Shown here one piece after another: positions 1-9,703 of a stretch of 64,000 nucleotides of DNA. Source of the stretch: Vespula vulgaris (lineage: Eukaryota; Arthropoda; Insecta; Hymenoptera; Vespidae). Location of the stretch: positions 558,001-622,000 of the forward strand of contig NC_066608.1 in assembly GCF_905475345.1 (NCBI RefSeq), read 5' to 3'. The notes under the pieces were generated by a model. It had not been told where the DNA came from. It made no database searches and saw nothing but the letters and a program-made list of their open reading frames with translations. The translations under genes and the position numbers were made by a program. Position 1 is the first letter of the stretch; each line of letters begins with the position of its first letter.

Positions 1-763
1 CTTGCCTCATTGTTTCTCCATCTTTTCTAAGACCTTGAGGTGGAATCCAAGAAGCAATATTGTTGACATTTTGTTCTACAAGTAAAACTAATGTTTTGTC
101 TAATTTATACATATGACTAGTTTTGTCATTAGATTTATCAAATTCTGAAATAAAAAATATATCTTGATGGAGATATTCTTATTTATAGTTTTTATAATAA
201 ATTATTAAAGTACATTTTCAAATATATATAGAAATATATTAGAAATAATATTAAAACAATATCCTATTTATATACCTGTAATTCTAGATGCAAATTGAAA
301 ATTTTTTAATTCTTCTTGACAACTGTCTTCAAACTCTTGTGCTGTTTGCAATGAAACAATGTCAGTATCTGCAATATTTGATTCTAATGGTTGCTTCTGC
401 TCAAGTTTCTCCTTTTCAAGTTTAAGCTCATGGTCTGACTTCATACTATTTTCATACTCTATCCTTTTTAATAAATTATAATAATTTGTTTCTATTTCAT
501 TCATAGGTTTTGTAATAATCGGATGACGTTCAAGACATACAGCACTTAATAGATCCCACTTTGATTTGGAGGAAGTATTTATTAATCTTTTGCAATGCCA
601 TTGAGAAGCAGAAAATGTATTTTTTACTTCTTTTAAAATGCCTGTAAAAATTGATTCAATTACAATATATTACACTAAAATGGAATATTATTATTATTAT
701 AAAATTTTATTTACTTAATGAAACATCAAATTTCAATGAAGCTTTAAAAGCCTGTTTGAACAT
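1..763 (-). CDS. MRPL46: Mitochondrial ribosomal protein L46 (partial, 5' part)
   Basis: Large-subunit mitoribosomal protein carrying a Nudix-like fold. Three exons are visible on the minus strand: 715-763 (start ATG at 761-763, MFKQAFKASLKF), 278-641, and about 1-155, which runs off the left edge. Exon 2 reads WDLLSAVCLERHPIITKPM and then SDHELKLEKEK, matching the family's 'LCLQRPPVITQPL ... SDHEL' block. Exon 3 reads EFDKSNDKTSHMYKLDKTL followed by VNNIASWIPPQGLRKDGETM, the start of the Nudix-like region. The donors (gtaaat, gtatat) and the acceptor at 642-643 fit. The C-terminal half lies outside the window. The gene is divergent to DBR1, with starts about 690 bp apart. Seen: exons and frame. 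Known: family motifs. Identity is secure; the 3' border of exon 3 is unknown. Confidence 0.9.
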
Positions 764-1453
764 TTTTTTTTTTTTTTTAAATATAACCTAAAAGATTATA
801 ATTTTTAATTTTATTAAACGTGTCAAAATAAAGTATATATATTACACTTTTTATAAATTATATTCTTAATTTAATTTATTTCTTAGTATAATTTTTTATA
901 TACTTTCATACACATTAAGCTACGATACGTTTGATCCGAAATCAAATAAATGGAAAAATAAAGCGAAGAGCCAAAGATACGGCCATTAAGTTGACTTCGT
1001 AAAAACGATACTAGAGACATTAGAAAGTTTGGTTAAATTACACTTTTGTTAAATTGTAAGAGATCTAAATTTACTTCTAAATATAAACTGAATATGTAAA
1101 AAATGAAATATATAATATATATAACATCTTCGTTGTTGTAATTATTATTTTTTAACATTGTTCGATTAAACTAATTTTTTTTACAAAAACGAATTATCGA
1201 AGCATGTAAATTAATCATAATGATAATGTTGTCATTGTTTGATATATTAATTATACATAATATACACAAATTACATTTTTTTTTCTATATTACATTTTGA
1301 TTTCAGATTTGGTTCCACGTTTGATTATGGATGTTGTACTATTATAACCAAGAAATAAAAAGGAAAAGATATAAAGATTTTCTTTAGTTTACTGTAAATA
1401 TAAATAAAAAGTGAAATTAATTTTTTTTGTAATCAACTATTCTGAATTACAAC
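764..1453. promoter_or_regulatory. Divergent intergenic region MRPL46 / DBR1
   Basis: AT-rich spacer between two divergently transcribed housekeeping genes, so it should hold both promoters. A pyrimidine-rich acceptor ends at 1306, so DBR1 may have a 5' UTR intron with its coding exon beginning at 1307. No coding potential was seen. Confidence 0.5.
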
Positions 1454-3262
1454 ATGAGAATCGCAATTGAAGGATGTGCTCATGGTGAATTAGAAATTAT
1501 ATATGATACTATACAGGAGATTGAAAAAGTCAATGGAAAAAAAATAGATTTACTTATATGCTGTGGAGATTTTCAATCAACGAGGAATTTATGTGACTTG
1601 AAATGTATGGCAGTACCTAATAAATACAAAGACATGTGCACTTTTTACAAGTAAGTATAAATGACAAGAAATCAAAATCTGTTAACAATATATAGTATTA
1701 TTAATATTGTTATTAAAGTTATTTTTACTATTCATTTAGTAATTAATTGTATAAATCCCTCATAGATATTACTCCGGAGAAAAGGTTGCTCCATTATTAA
1801 CTATTTTTATTGGTGGTAATCATGAAGCTTCGAATTATCTTCAAGAGTTACCATATGGTGGATGGGTTGCTCCTAATATTTATTATCTTGGCTATGCCAA
1901 TGTTATAAAAATAGGTGGGATTAGGATTGCTGGAATTTCTGGTATTTATAAGAGTCAAGATTGGATGCAAGGACATCACGAAAAGCCGCCATATACAAAA
2001 AGCACAATTCGCAGCGTCTATCACATTAGAAACATAGAAATATTTCGATTGAAACAGGTAATTATAAACATAAATGTATTTACTTTTACACTTATTAACA
2101 ATTGTAAATCATATATAACATATTATTTATAAGAAATTTCAAATTTTTACTAAATAGATATCTGGTAAAATCGATATTTTTTTATCTCATGATTGGCCAA
2201 ATGGAGTAACAAAGTATGGAAATGAAGATAAGCTTTTAAAGGGCAAACCATATTTTAAGTATTTATCTTTTGTCATTGCACTTCAATTTAGGTTTAAAAA
2301 TCTAAAAACAACATGTAGTACATAAAATATTATATTGTAGGACTGATATTAAAAACAACACACTTGGCAGTCCAGCAAACATGGAACTTTTGAGATACCA
2401 CTACCCATCATATTGGTTCTCTGCACATTTACACTGTAAATTTGCAGCACTTATCCCTGAAAAAGATGGTACAAGAGTAACCAAATTTTTAGCATTGGAT
2501 AAGTGTTTACCAAAAAGAAAGTTTCTTCAAGTTGTAGAAATAAACCATAATCCAAATTTACCATTAACTCTCAGCTATGATTTAGAATGGTTAACAATTC
2601 TTTATTTAACAAATCATCTGCTTAGTGTTAAAAATGGAATTCATTACATGCCTGGACAAAATGGCAATAGTAGATGGACATACACACCAACTACTGAAGA
2701 AAAAGAGAATGTATTAAAAAAATTTAATTATGATTTAAAAGTACCAATAAATTTTGTACAAACTGTTAAACCTTATGACCCAGAGTTAATGGATGACCAA
2801 AATGAAATACCAAAATTAATAATAAATAATCAAACTACAAAATTTTGTAATACCTTGGGGATAGATGATCCATCAGTATTATTGCAAATTATACTAGATT
2901 CGCAGGAAAAAAAGGTAAATGAAACACTAATAGAATCAACATTAGAAAGCACATTGGAATCTAGTGATATCTCTACCACGTACGAGGACGATAGTGCATG
3001 CGAGAATAGCACAAAGAATACTATAGATATGGTTGATGAAAACTTTAGTGATGTACTACCAGTAGAAAGAATAGAATCTGATAGTAAGTATTAAATGATA
3101 GTGTATAACTATAGTTAATAAAAAAAATTTACCACTTGATTATTACAACTATATACATTATTTCACTTTTATCTTACAGGCAATAATCACATCACACAGG
3201 TAGAACCAAATTGTAAAAAGTTTAAAAGAAGAAACTATTCTATATATTCTAATACTCTATAA
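1454..3262 (+). CDS. DBR1: Lariat debranching enzyme DBR1
   Basis: Metallophosphoesterase that cuts the 2'-5' bond of intron lariats after splicing, in the nucleus. Five exons: 1454-1650, 1766-2057, 2158-2258, 2341-3083, 3180-3262 (1416 nt, 471 aa). The catalytic domain fills about residues 1-230: GCAHGELEIIYDTI at the N-terminus, CCGDFQSTRN, GGNHEASNYLQ, then PYGGWVAPNIYYLGYA, LSHDWPNGV and FSAHLHCKFAA, which together supply the metal-binding Asp/Asn/His residues of the family. The C-terminal domain follows (FLALDKCLPKRKFLQVVEI). After about residue 390 comes an acidic, Ser/Thr-rich tail (two ESTLESTLES-like runs) ending in a basic stretch (KKFKRRNYS), which may be a nuclear signal. The last exon is short; reading through its donor at 3084 would end the protein six codons early. 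Convergent with SMNDC1. Very sure of identity and exon borders. Confidence 0.96.
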
Positions 3263-4187
3263 ATGCAAGTGAAATTTTCTTTAAAAAGACAAAAATGCAT
3301 CAGTGTAAAATCTTATAGCCTTCCTATTTCTAATCTCCACACATTACATGTTTCTACAAATTAACTCTTTAAAATATCGTATATATATCATGACAATATG
3401 TGTAAAACAAAGTGATAGTACCTCGATTAATGAAGATCAATGATCGATTCATAAATGCACGAATTATATATATAATTTCAATTATATCTCCATGATTTAC
3501 AAATCATTGAAATTACATTACATTATAATATTGCATTGTATATTACACAATCTTTATATATATAGGTTAAATAAATGTATAATATTAAAAAAAAGATTAT
3601 AGTTTATAATAATTTTAAATATATGTGATTAACTTTTTTAAAAGAGTCAAGATGCTGATTTATCAAAATATCATGTTACAATGTCGCTTATCAAAATAGG
3701 CTGAATTCTCCAGTCGTTTGTTATTCTTCTTATCACTCCAACTGGTCGTTAAACTTCACAAATCGATATTTACTAAAATTATTACTTTAAAATTATTTAA
3801 ACATCACTACACAATTGCAAGAGAATTCAAAAGCATGACATTAAAATATACATTTATTTTTATCATTAATTGATTATAAACAAATCATACTTACAAAGAC
3901 ATTAATCTAGAAACACTCATTCATGACACTCATCCTTCAATAGTGTAGGTTAAAAAATGCAAAATAATGTCAGAATTTATTAAAGTGAAATTTTTCATTC
4001 AATAAACTTATACATACCTGTGCACACTCAGATATTATTATTGATTATTTCATTTTTCTGTGCCTATTGACCATTCTCACAAACGAAACATACAATCTCA
4101 GTTCTCATAGAAACTGAATGATCAAATGTAACAATAATTCAAAATTCTATCTCACAGAATGTGTGATTTTTTTATTTACATTAATAT
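3263..4187. other. Convergent 3' region of DBR1 and SMNDC1
   Basis: AT-rich and noncoding between two facing stop codons, presumably both 3' UTRs. A plus-strand AATAAA lies at 3570-3575, a plausible DBR1 poly(A) signal about 310 nt after the stop. Nothing else was recognised. Confidence 0.5.
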
Positions 4188-5827
4188 TCACGCTCCTCTC
4201 CTCCATTTTTCACCATTACTAAATTTAGTCATTTCTCGACCACTTACGCCACATGTACCAATACCTACTCTTCCATTTACATTCTCTGGTGTTGCAAATA
4301 TACTTTTCTTTATTACACCTTTCTTTGACGACTAACAACAAATGAAATATTAATTACACAATTTATTTGTACATTTATAAAAAGAAATATTATTTTTTTC
4401 CATCACTTACCTTATTCGTAAAAGCTAACCATTTATTTTTTTCCATTTCACGTTCTTCTTCAAGTTCCTTGAATCGTTGTAGCTTTCTTTGTTTTTTTTT
4501 CTTAAGGTATTCTCTTTGCTTATTTGGATCAGCTCCTGCAATAGCAGCTGCTTGCATTTTTCTGTAAGGTAATAAATTCATCATTGAATGCAATACAACT
4601 GTAGTATTATGCACAATAATACACAATAAAATTTTTAAATTTGCAAATTTAGTATTATAATATCTTAATGCATAGTCATCGCAATGAAGCACTATGCGTT
4701 CTTTTATTAATTTACTTGCATGAACAAAGTTCATAATACAAAAAATAAAAAGTACATATAAAAATCTGAAAAAATTTTATTATAAAAAAATAAAAAGTAC
4801 ACGTAATAATAGATATGTAGTTCCATGTTTGCAACTGCTGTTCCTAATACATCTGTAACAATACTTATACTTTATTAGGAATCATAATAAAATAAAGAAA
4901 AAATTTGTTGTAGAAATAGTCTATCGTATCCCGTTACCTTTTCCTGGAATCCACAGAAGTACACAGACAGCGGGACACCAAGGGATCAAATGAACAATAA
5001 TTGGATTTCAGATGGAAGCACACCATACAGTAGAGTTATTATCGTGGCCAATTGGGAATTCAAGTACGAAGAGAAAAATGATGGATTAGTAACAGCTTTA
5101 TAATTTAATAATTATCCCTTCATGTTCCACAAATATTGAACAGTGCTTATTAATATAAACTGAAATTTGATAATAAAACTTCTTTCTATATAACTTACTT
5201 TGATTTCTGATCTGCCCAATCCGATGCTGGCCTCTTAGCTATTGACTTGAGTTGACTGAGCATCGTAACATCAGTATTTTTGTACTCATTGAAAGTTATG
5301 TTCACGACTCCATCTTCACTTATTGCATCTATCGTTGCTTCATAATATCTACAAATAAAATAAAGATATTCAATGAAATAATTTATAAATAATACATATT
5401 ACAATTCATACACACTTGGTCGTTCAAAACTCACTTGCCATCCTCGCTCCATGGAGCCATACATTGATCGCCCACTTTCCATTTATTGGCTAACACTGCA
5501 AGCAAAATAGGATCTTTAGCATCCATGCCATTGGCTTGCCTTTTTTCCTGTTGTTGTGATTTAATTAAATCATGTGTCAGCTCTATTACTTCTTCGAGAT
5601 CGATTTTTAATTTTAAAAGTTCCTCATTGGTTGGGTCTGTCGTAAGAGCTGCTTCTACCTATAATATAAAAAAATAAAATGTAATCTTTGTTCAGCAATT
5701 TCATAAAACGATGAAGAACACATCAAAGGCAAGATGTTGATAACATAATGTCAATACGATGTTAAGGAAAAATTCGAAAGGTTATTACCTGTTGAAGTTG
5801 CAATTTATAATTCTGTAAATCGTCCAT
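4188..5827 (-). CDS. SMNDC1: Survival of motor neuron-related splicing factor 30 (SMNDC1/SPF30)
   Basis: Spliceosome assembly factor whose Tudor domain binds symmetrically dimethylated arginine on Sm proteins. Five minus-strand exons: 5789-5827, 5435-5658, 5199-5348, 4411-4561, 4188-4331 (708 nt, 235 aa; vertebrate protein about 238). The N-terminus is a helical, coiled-coil-like stretch (MDDLQNYKLQLQQVEAAL, then IDLEEVIELTHDLI). The Tudor domain, about residues 68-125, reads WKVGDQCMAPWSEDGKYYEA, then ITFNEYKNTDVTML. Next comes a basic coiled coil, about 145-190 (EYLKKKKQRKLQRFKELEEE), and a conserved tail KKSIFATPENVNGRVGIGTCG. Faces DBR1, so two splicing-cycle genes share a 3' intergenic region. 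Length and all borders agree with the family. Confidence 0.95.
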
Positions 5828-6914
5828 AGTATGGCCGAATTAAATAATAAATTATCGAATAAAAAATAACAATTTTTCTTGTATTTCTAGAGTCAGTACT
5901 TATTACGAACTGTTAAAACATAAATTACGGTACACTACAATGGTCGTGAACGACTAACATAGAGCTCGTAAGGTGGCGTATTCGTCGTTCAAAATGATGC
6001 TCACTCATATCAATAAGAATATAAACACAATCGAAACATAGATTCTTTTTATTTATGCATAAACTATTTTCGAAAAAATATGGTTTTTTAAAGGAAAATA
6101 AAGGTTTTTCAAAAATTTGAAAAAACAGGGTCTTAGATTAAATCATCGTTCTTAAAATGAGATCTTGTTCATCAAAATCGATCAAGAATTACGCCTGTTC
6201 TCATTGTTGGCGTAAACCATTATAAAACCAAGAGTAATGAACAGCCTTAAATATTCTGTTTAATCTTTTTTGTTTTAATTTATGCAAAATACACAATCAA
6301 TTTGTGTCCCATTTTGGCAGATACCTTAAATAATAAATCTCTTCTTATTACGAGCATAAATAAAAAATATATTTGTATTTGCAAATACTCTCTCGACAAG
6401 ATATATACAAGTGATCTTATTTAAAAAAGAAAAGCAAAAGAAAGTATAAAAATTTATTCACAAAGATTTTGATCATTTAAGTATTAAATATAGTATGTAT
6501 TAATACCTCTCACATTTTTTTCGTTGAATAAAAACTTTTAATCAATTTTTATGTTACGGCCTAGTGACCTTTTTATTTTGTTTTCTAACATTTTCCCGCG
6601 TATTTTCAAGGTTAATTAGTTTACATCGTGCATACTTGTGTGAGTAAAACATATAGTAGATCGCATGGACGATGTATTGTCGTATATATACACTACAGCA
6701 GTTTTTCTTTGAAAGTAATGAAAGCTGTAATTAATAAGCATATGACAGTAATAATAGTTTATCAGGTGATCTGTAATTAAAAGCATAAAAGGAATACAAT
6801 TTGGAGACATATCTAGTAAAGACATTTCATAAGTTCATTTCTGAAATACCATTTCGATATCAGAACTTTTAACTTAAACTTCTGATTCATTTATCATTTT
6901 TTGATTTATAGAAC
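5828..6914. promoter_or_regulatory. Divergent intergenic region SMNDC1 / peflin-like gene
   Basis: About 1.1 kb between two divergent starts. An acceptor (ttgatttatag) ends at 6910, four bases before the peflin ATG, so that gene probably has a noncoding first exon somewhere here. No convincing coding sequence or RNA gene was seen. Confidence 0.45.
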
Positions 6915-7707
6915 ATGTATGAATATAATTCAGAAAGTCAGATAAGACCAGAGGTGCAACAATGGTTTGCCTTAGTTGACAAAGATGGAAGTGGTAGAAT
7001 TACAGCAACTGAGTTACAAGCTGCTTTAGCAAACGGAAAAGGTGGAACATTTTCAGAATCAGCTTGCAAATTGATGATTAGTGAGTAAATATATAGTATA
7101 TATTTAAAGTACATTAGGATAGTTGATATGGTAATTATTTATAATTTTTAATTTCTATGTTTAGATATGTTTGGTCATAAACAAAATGGTACTATAGATG
7201 TAGTAGAATTTCAAGATGTGTTTAAATATATAAATTCTTGGATTGACTTTTTACGTAGTATCGATCTTGACAATTCTGGAAGTATACAGGAAAATGAATT
7301 AAATGAAGTATTAATAAAAATGGGTTATAAAGTTAGTCCTAAATTTGTACAATTTCTTATGCAAAAATGTGATCCTGGTAATTGTCAAAGTATGAGTGTC
7401 GATCAATTTATTGTTTTTTGTATTCAATTAGACAAATTTACAGGTAAAAAAATTTATATATCACCTATTGATAAAAATATAGATTTATATTTTATTTTTA
7501 AATTTATATATTTTTTTAATTTTTCTATTATATTATTAAATTAAAATTTATATTAATTATTATTTTAGTTATAAAATCATTGTTTTATCATTAAGTTATC
7601 ATTATCTTACAGGTGCATTCAAAGCTAGAGATACAGATAGAAAAGGAAGTATTTCTATTGAATTTGAAGATTTCTTGACAATAGCGCTTGATTGTAGCTT
7701 TTACTAA
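6915..7707 (+). CDS. PEF1: Peflin-like penta-EF-hand calcium-binding protein
   Basis: Small cytosolic Ca2+ sensor of the ALG-2/peflin family, which acts in ER-to-Golgi transport and ubiquitin-ligase adaptor complexes. Exons: 6915-7080, 7165-7443, 7613-7707 (540 nt, 179 aa). EF1 is canonical (DKDGSGRITATE), EF2 is degenerate (GHKQNGTIDVVE, with Gly at position 1), EF3 is canonical (DLDNSGSIQENE), EF4 is degenerate (CDPGNCQSMSVD) and EF5 is noncanonical (DTDRKGSISIEF), the hand used for dimerisation. 'SACKLMINMFGHKQNGTIDV' and 'MGYKVSPKFVQFLM' favour peflin over ALG-2. The Gly/Pro-rich N-terminal repeat of vertebrate peflin is absent from this model. It could sit in an upstream exon, since an acceptor lies just before the ATG. 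Peflin assignment is likely; the N-terminus is uncertain. Confidence 0.85.
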
Positions 7708-8664
7708 ATATATTATTAATTATAATTAACACAAATTGTTAACTGGCTATTATATGCAAAAAGTAATGCTTTATATTGACTGTGTCTATAATTAAATTAA
7801 AATTGTTATTAAAATATCAAAAATTTAGAAAAATATCACAATTAAAAAAATACTATCTATATAGTAAAAAATATTATAATAACGATTTAGACAATTTTAT
7901 ATTTTAATAATTACATAAGCTATATCCATGTGCAAACACGAATATACTTATCGGTCAACAATGTGTTAAATTAATTCTAAGCGTAATTGTAAACATAATT
8001 TTTTTTTAATAATTTATGTTACTTACTCTATATTAAGGTCTATATTATTTAAATTCATGTTTTCTCTATGAAAAAATGTAATAAAAAATATCTATAATAT
8101 TAATTTTAAATTCATATTCTACGATCAGCATCTAGATTCATATTGTTTTCTAACAGTGCCATCTATAAAAGATATTTTTAAATTTATATTTTATTTTAAG
8201 ATGTACCGTCTTAAGTGCTTTACATTTTGACCAAATTTTTAAGAAGATTTTTACAAGTACATAGTATTAGTAATTTAGTTTGTAATAAGTGTGTAATATC
8301 AATATTTTATTTAAAATTTGATTAAATGTGGTGTCGAAATGATCCCTGATCGTGCGTCAAATTACGATTTTATCGATATTTTAAGCAATGGAATCTTCAC
8401 ACGAAATAATTTTTATACATAAATCATTGTTTAATTTATGCATATTATATATAATAACTGAAACATGTACCTTTCTGAATTAATTTTCAAAATAGTACCT
8501 CAAATGACAATATAAAATTTTATATATAAAATAGAAATATTCATTTGCATAAAATGGAGATTGATATCACATGACAATTTAATCATTTATATATGATAAA
8601 TTTATGTAATTAAGCTTTAATATTATATTCAGTAAATAAGTGTAATATAAGATTCTTTGTTTAG
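7708..8664. other. Noncoding stretch between peflin-like gene and TRIM45 C-terminal half
   Basis: 957 AT-rich bases. They hold the peflin 3' UTR and the sequence leading to the acceptor at 8664. No upstream coding exon with fitting phase was convincing: short ATG frames at 8338 and 8388 lack a good donor of the needed phase. The stretch includes copy A of the paired repeat (8495-8581), 83 nt upstream of the acceptor. Confidence 0.5.
8495..8581 (+). repeat. Copy A of a two-block direct repeat flanking the TRIM45 3' exons
   Basis: Block 1, gtacctcaaatgaca (8495-8509), and block 2, tcacatgacaattta (8567-8581), both recur exactly and in the same order and orientation at 9561-9575 and 9628-9642. 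The spacer is 57 nt here and 52 nt there, and the spacers do not align well. The copy lies in the upstream intron-like half of the plus-strand TRIM45 segment. Confidence 0.9.
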
Positions 8665-9350
8665 GTATTCTGAAGATCCAATTAAATATGAATCAGATCC
8701 ACAAAATCATGTATCCATGTCAATATGGACAAAACAAGCTCGAAAAAGAATACAGGAATATGCTAGACTCTGGAGGGCTAGACATATCTTAGATGCTATT
8801 TCTTTTATAAATGAATTATTTGTTGATAGTTCAGAAGTTGAAATATTGAGTCTTGTTAATGTAATCGCAAGAAGGTTAAAATTTTTAGGTGTACCAGATT
8901 CTTCAGAAAACAAGCAATGTGGTAACCTCTTTTTACTTCACATCTATTTAAAAAATAAAAAATAAAACAAAAAATAGAAAATTTTTAAAGATAATTTTTT
9001 TTTTTTTAGACGTTTCTAATAGTGACAAAAAATTATTTCTATTAAATCAAGGACACAGTGGTATTTATCATTGTTGCACATTTTGTTCAAGTGGTGGAAA
9101 AAAAGATGTTGTTTGTGCCTGTGGGGGAAGAATGCCAGGTAAAAATCCTTGTATATATTTATTTTTTTTTTTTTAAATTCGTACTGTGCGAATAATGATG
9201 ATAAATGATTTAATGAAAGGTGGGTATCGTGGATGTGGACATGGACATGTTGGTCACCCTGGTTCGAATCATTGGTCTTGTTGTGGATCGCTCTTACGCG
9301 ATGGACGTTGTTTAATAACTCGACGATATAAATACCAGTTTTTACTTTAA
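8665..9350 (+). CDS. TRIM45: TRIM45-like protein, C-terminal half (on the opposite strand from its N-terminal half)
   Basis: Three exons: 8665-8921, 9010-9138, 9220-9350. They start at an acceptor (ttctttgtttag), so this is not a complete gene. The first exon reads ILDAISFINELFVDSSEVEI, matching the end of the TRIM45 coiled coil (human 'GVEFTEHLLTSGSDLEI'). Exons 2-3 read GHSGIYHCCTFCSSGGKKD and GGYRGCGHGHVGHPGSNHW, followed by SCCG. This is the Cys/His-rich C-terminal domain that is diagnostic of TRIM45 (human 'CCTFCSSGGQK', 'GCGHGHKGHPG'). The filamin repeat that lies between these parts in vertebrates is missing; only about 20 residues join them. No start codon in frame was found upstream. 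The exon begins with one base completing a codon, exactly what the donor of the minus-strand half needs. A poly(A) signal follows at 9459. Confidence 0.88.
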
Positions 9351-9458
9351 TACTTACTGTGTGTCCTGTCTATGTCTGTCTGAAAATATTAGCTGCAAAT
9401 ACTTATAGTAGATAATATTATTACATAAATTACTATATATGTTTTATGTAAATGTACA

Positions 9459-9464
9459 AATAAA
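9459..9464 (+). terminator. Poly(A) signal of the TRIM45 C-terminal half
   Basis: AATAAA about 110 nt after the stop codon, in an AT-rich 3' UTR. This supports genuine plus-strand transcription of the segment. Confidence 0.5.
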
Positions 9465-9560
9465 TATTATTTTCATTGTAAGTCCTCATTTTTACATATA
9501 TATATATAGTTGGTATTCATAACAATTGATTATTATTAAAAATATAGTCACTACATAACT

Positions 9561-9642
9561 GTACCTCAAATGACAGTCTTATAATTAATGATGATAGATC
9601 ATATATCTTATCATCACATTGTTTAAGTCACATGACAATTTA
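9561..9642 (+). repeat. Copy B of the two-block direct repeat
   Basis: Holds gtacctcaaatgaca at 9561-9575 and tcacatgacaattta at 9628-9642. In the minus-strand transcript this lies 69-150 nt downstream of the donor at 9716, so there it is read as the reverse complement. It would therefore pair with the plus-strand transcript of copy A. Confidence 0.9.
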
Positions 9643-9703
9643 TCATATATTTTGATTGTGCGTATAAATATCAAATATTTATTCATGACATATGAATGTA
9701 TGA

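Noticed and set aside
2830..3012. Minus-strand frame inside DBR1 exon 4
   Set aside because: Shadow of the real coding exon.
8338..8664. A private start exon for the plus-strand TRIM45 half
   Set aside because: ATG frames at 8338 and 8388 have only poor donors of the needed phase. Not excluded, but not supportable.
6915..9350. Plus-strand TRIM45 exons as alternative 3' exons of the peflin-like gene
   Set aside because: Both peflin donors leave one base of a codon and need two, while the TRIM45 exon supplies one. The frame would be wrong.
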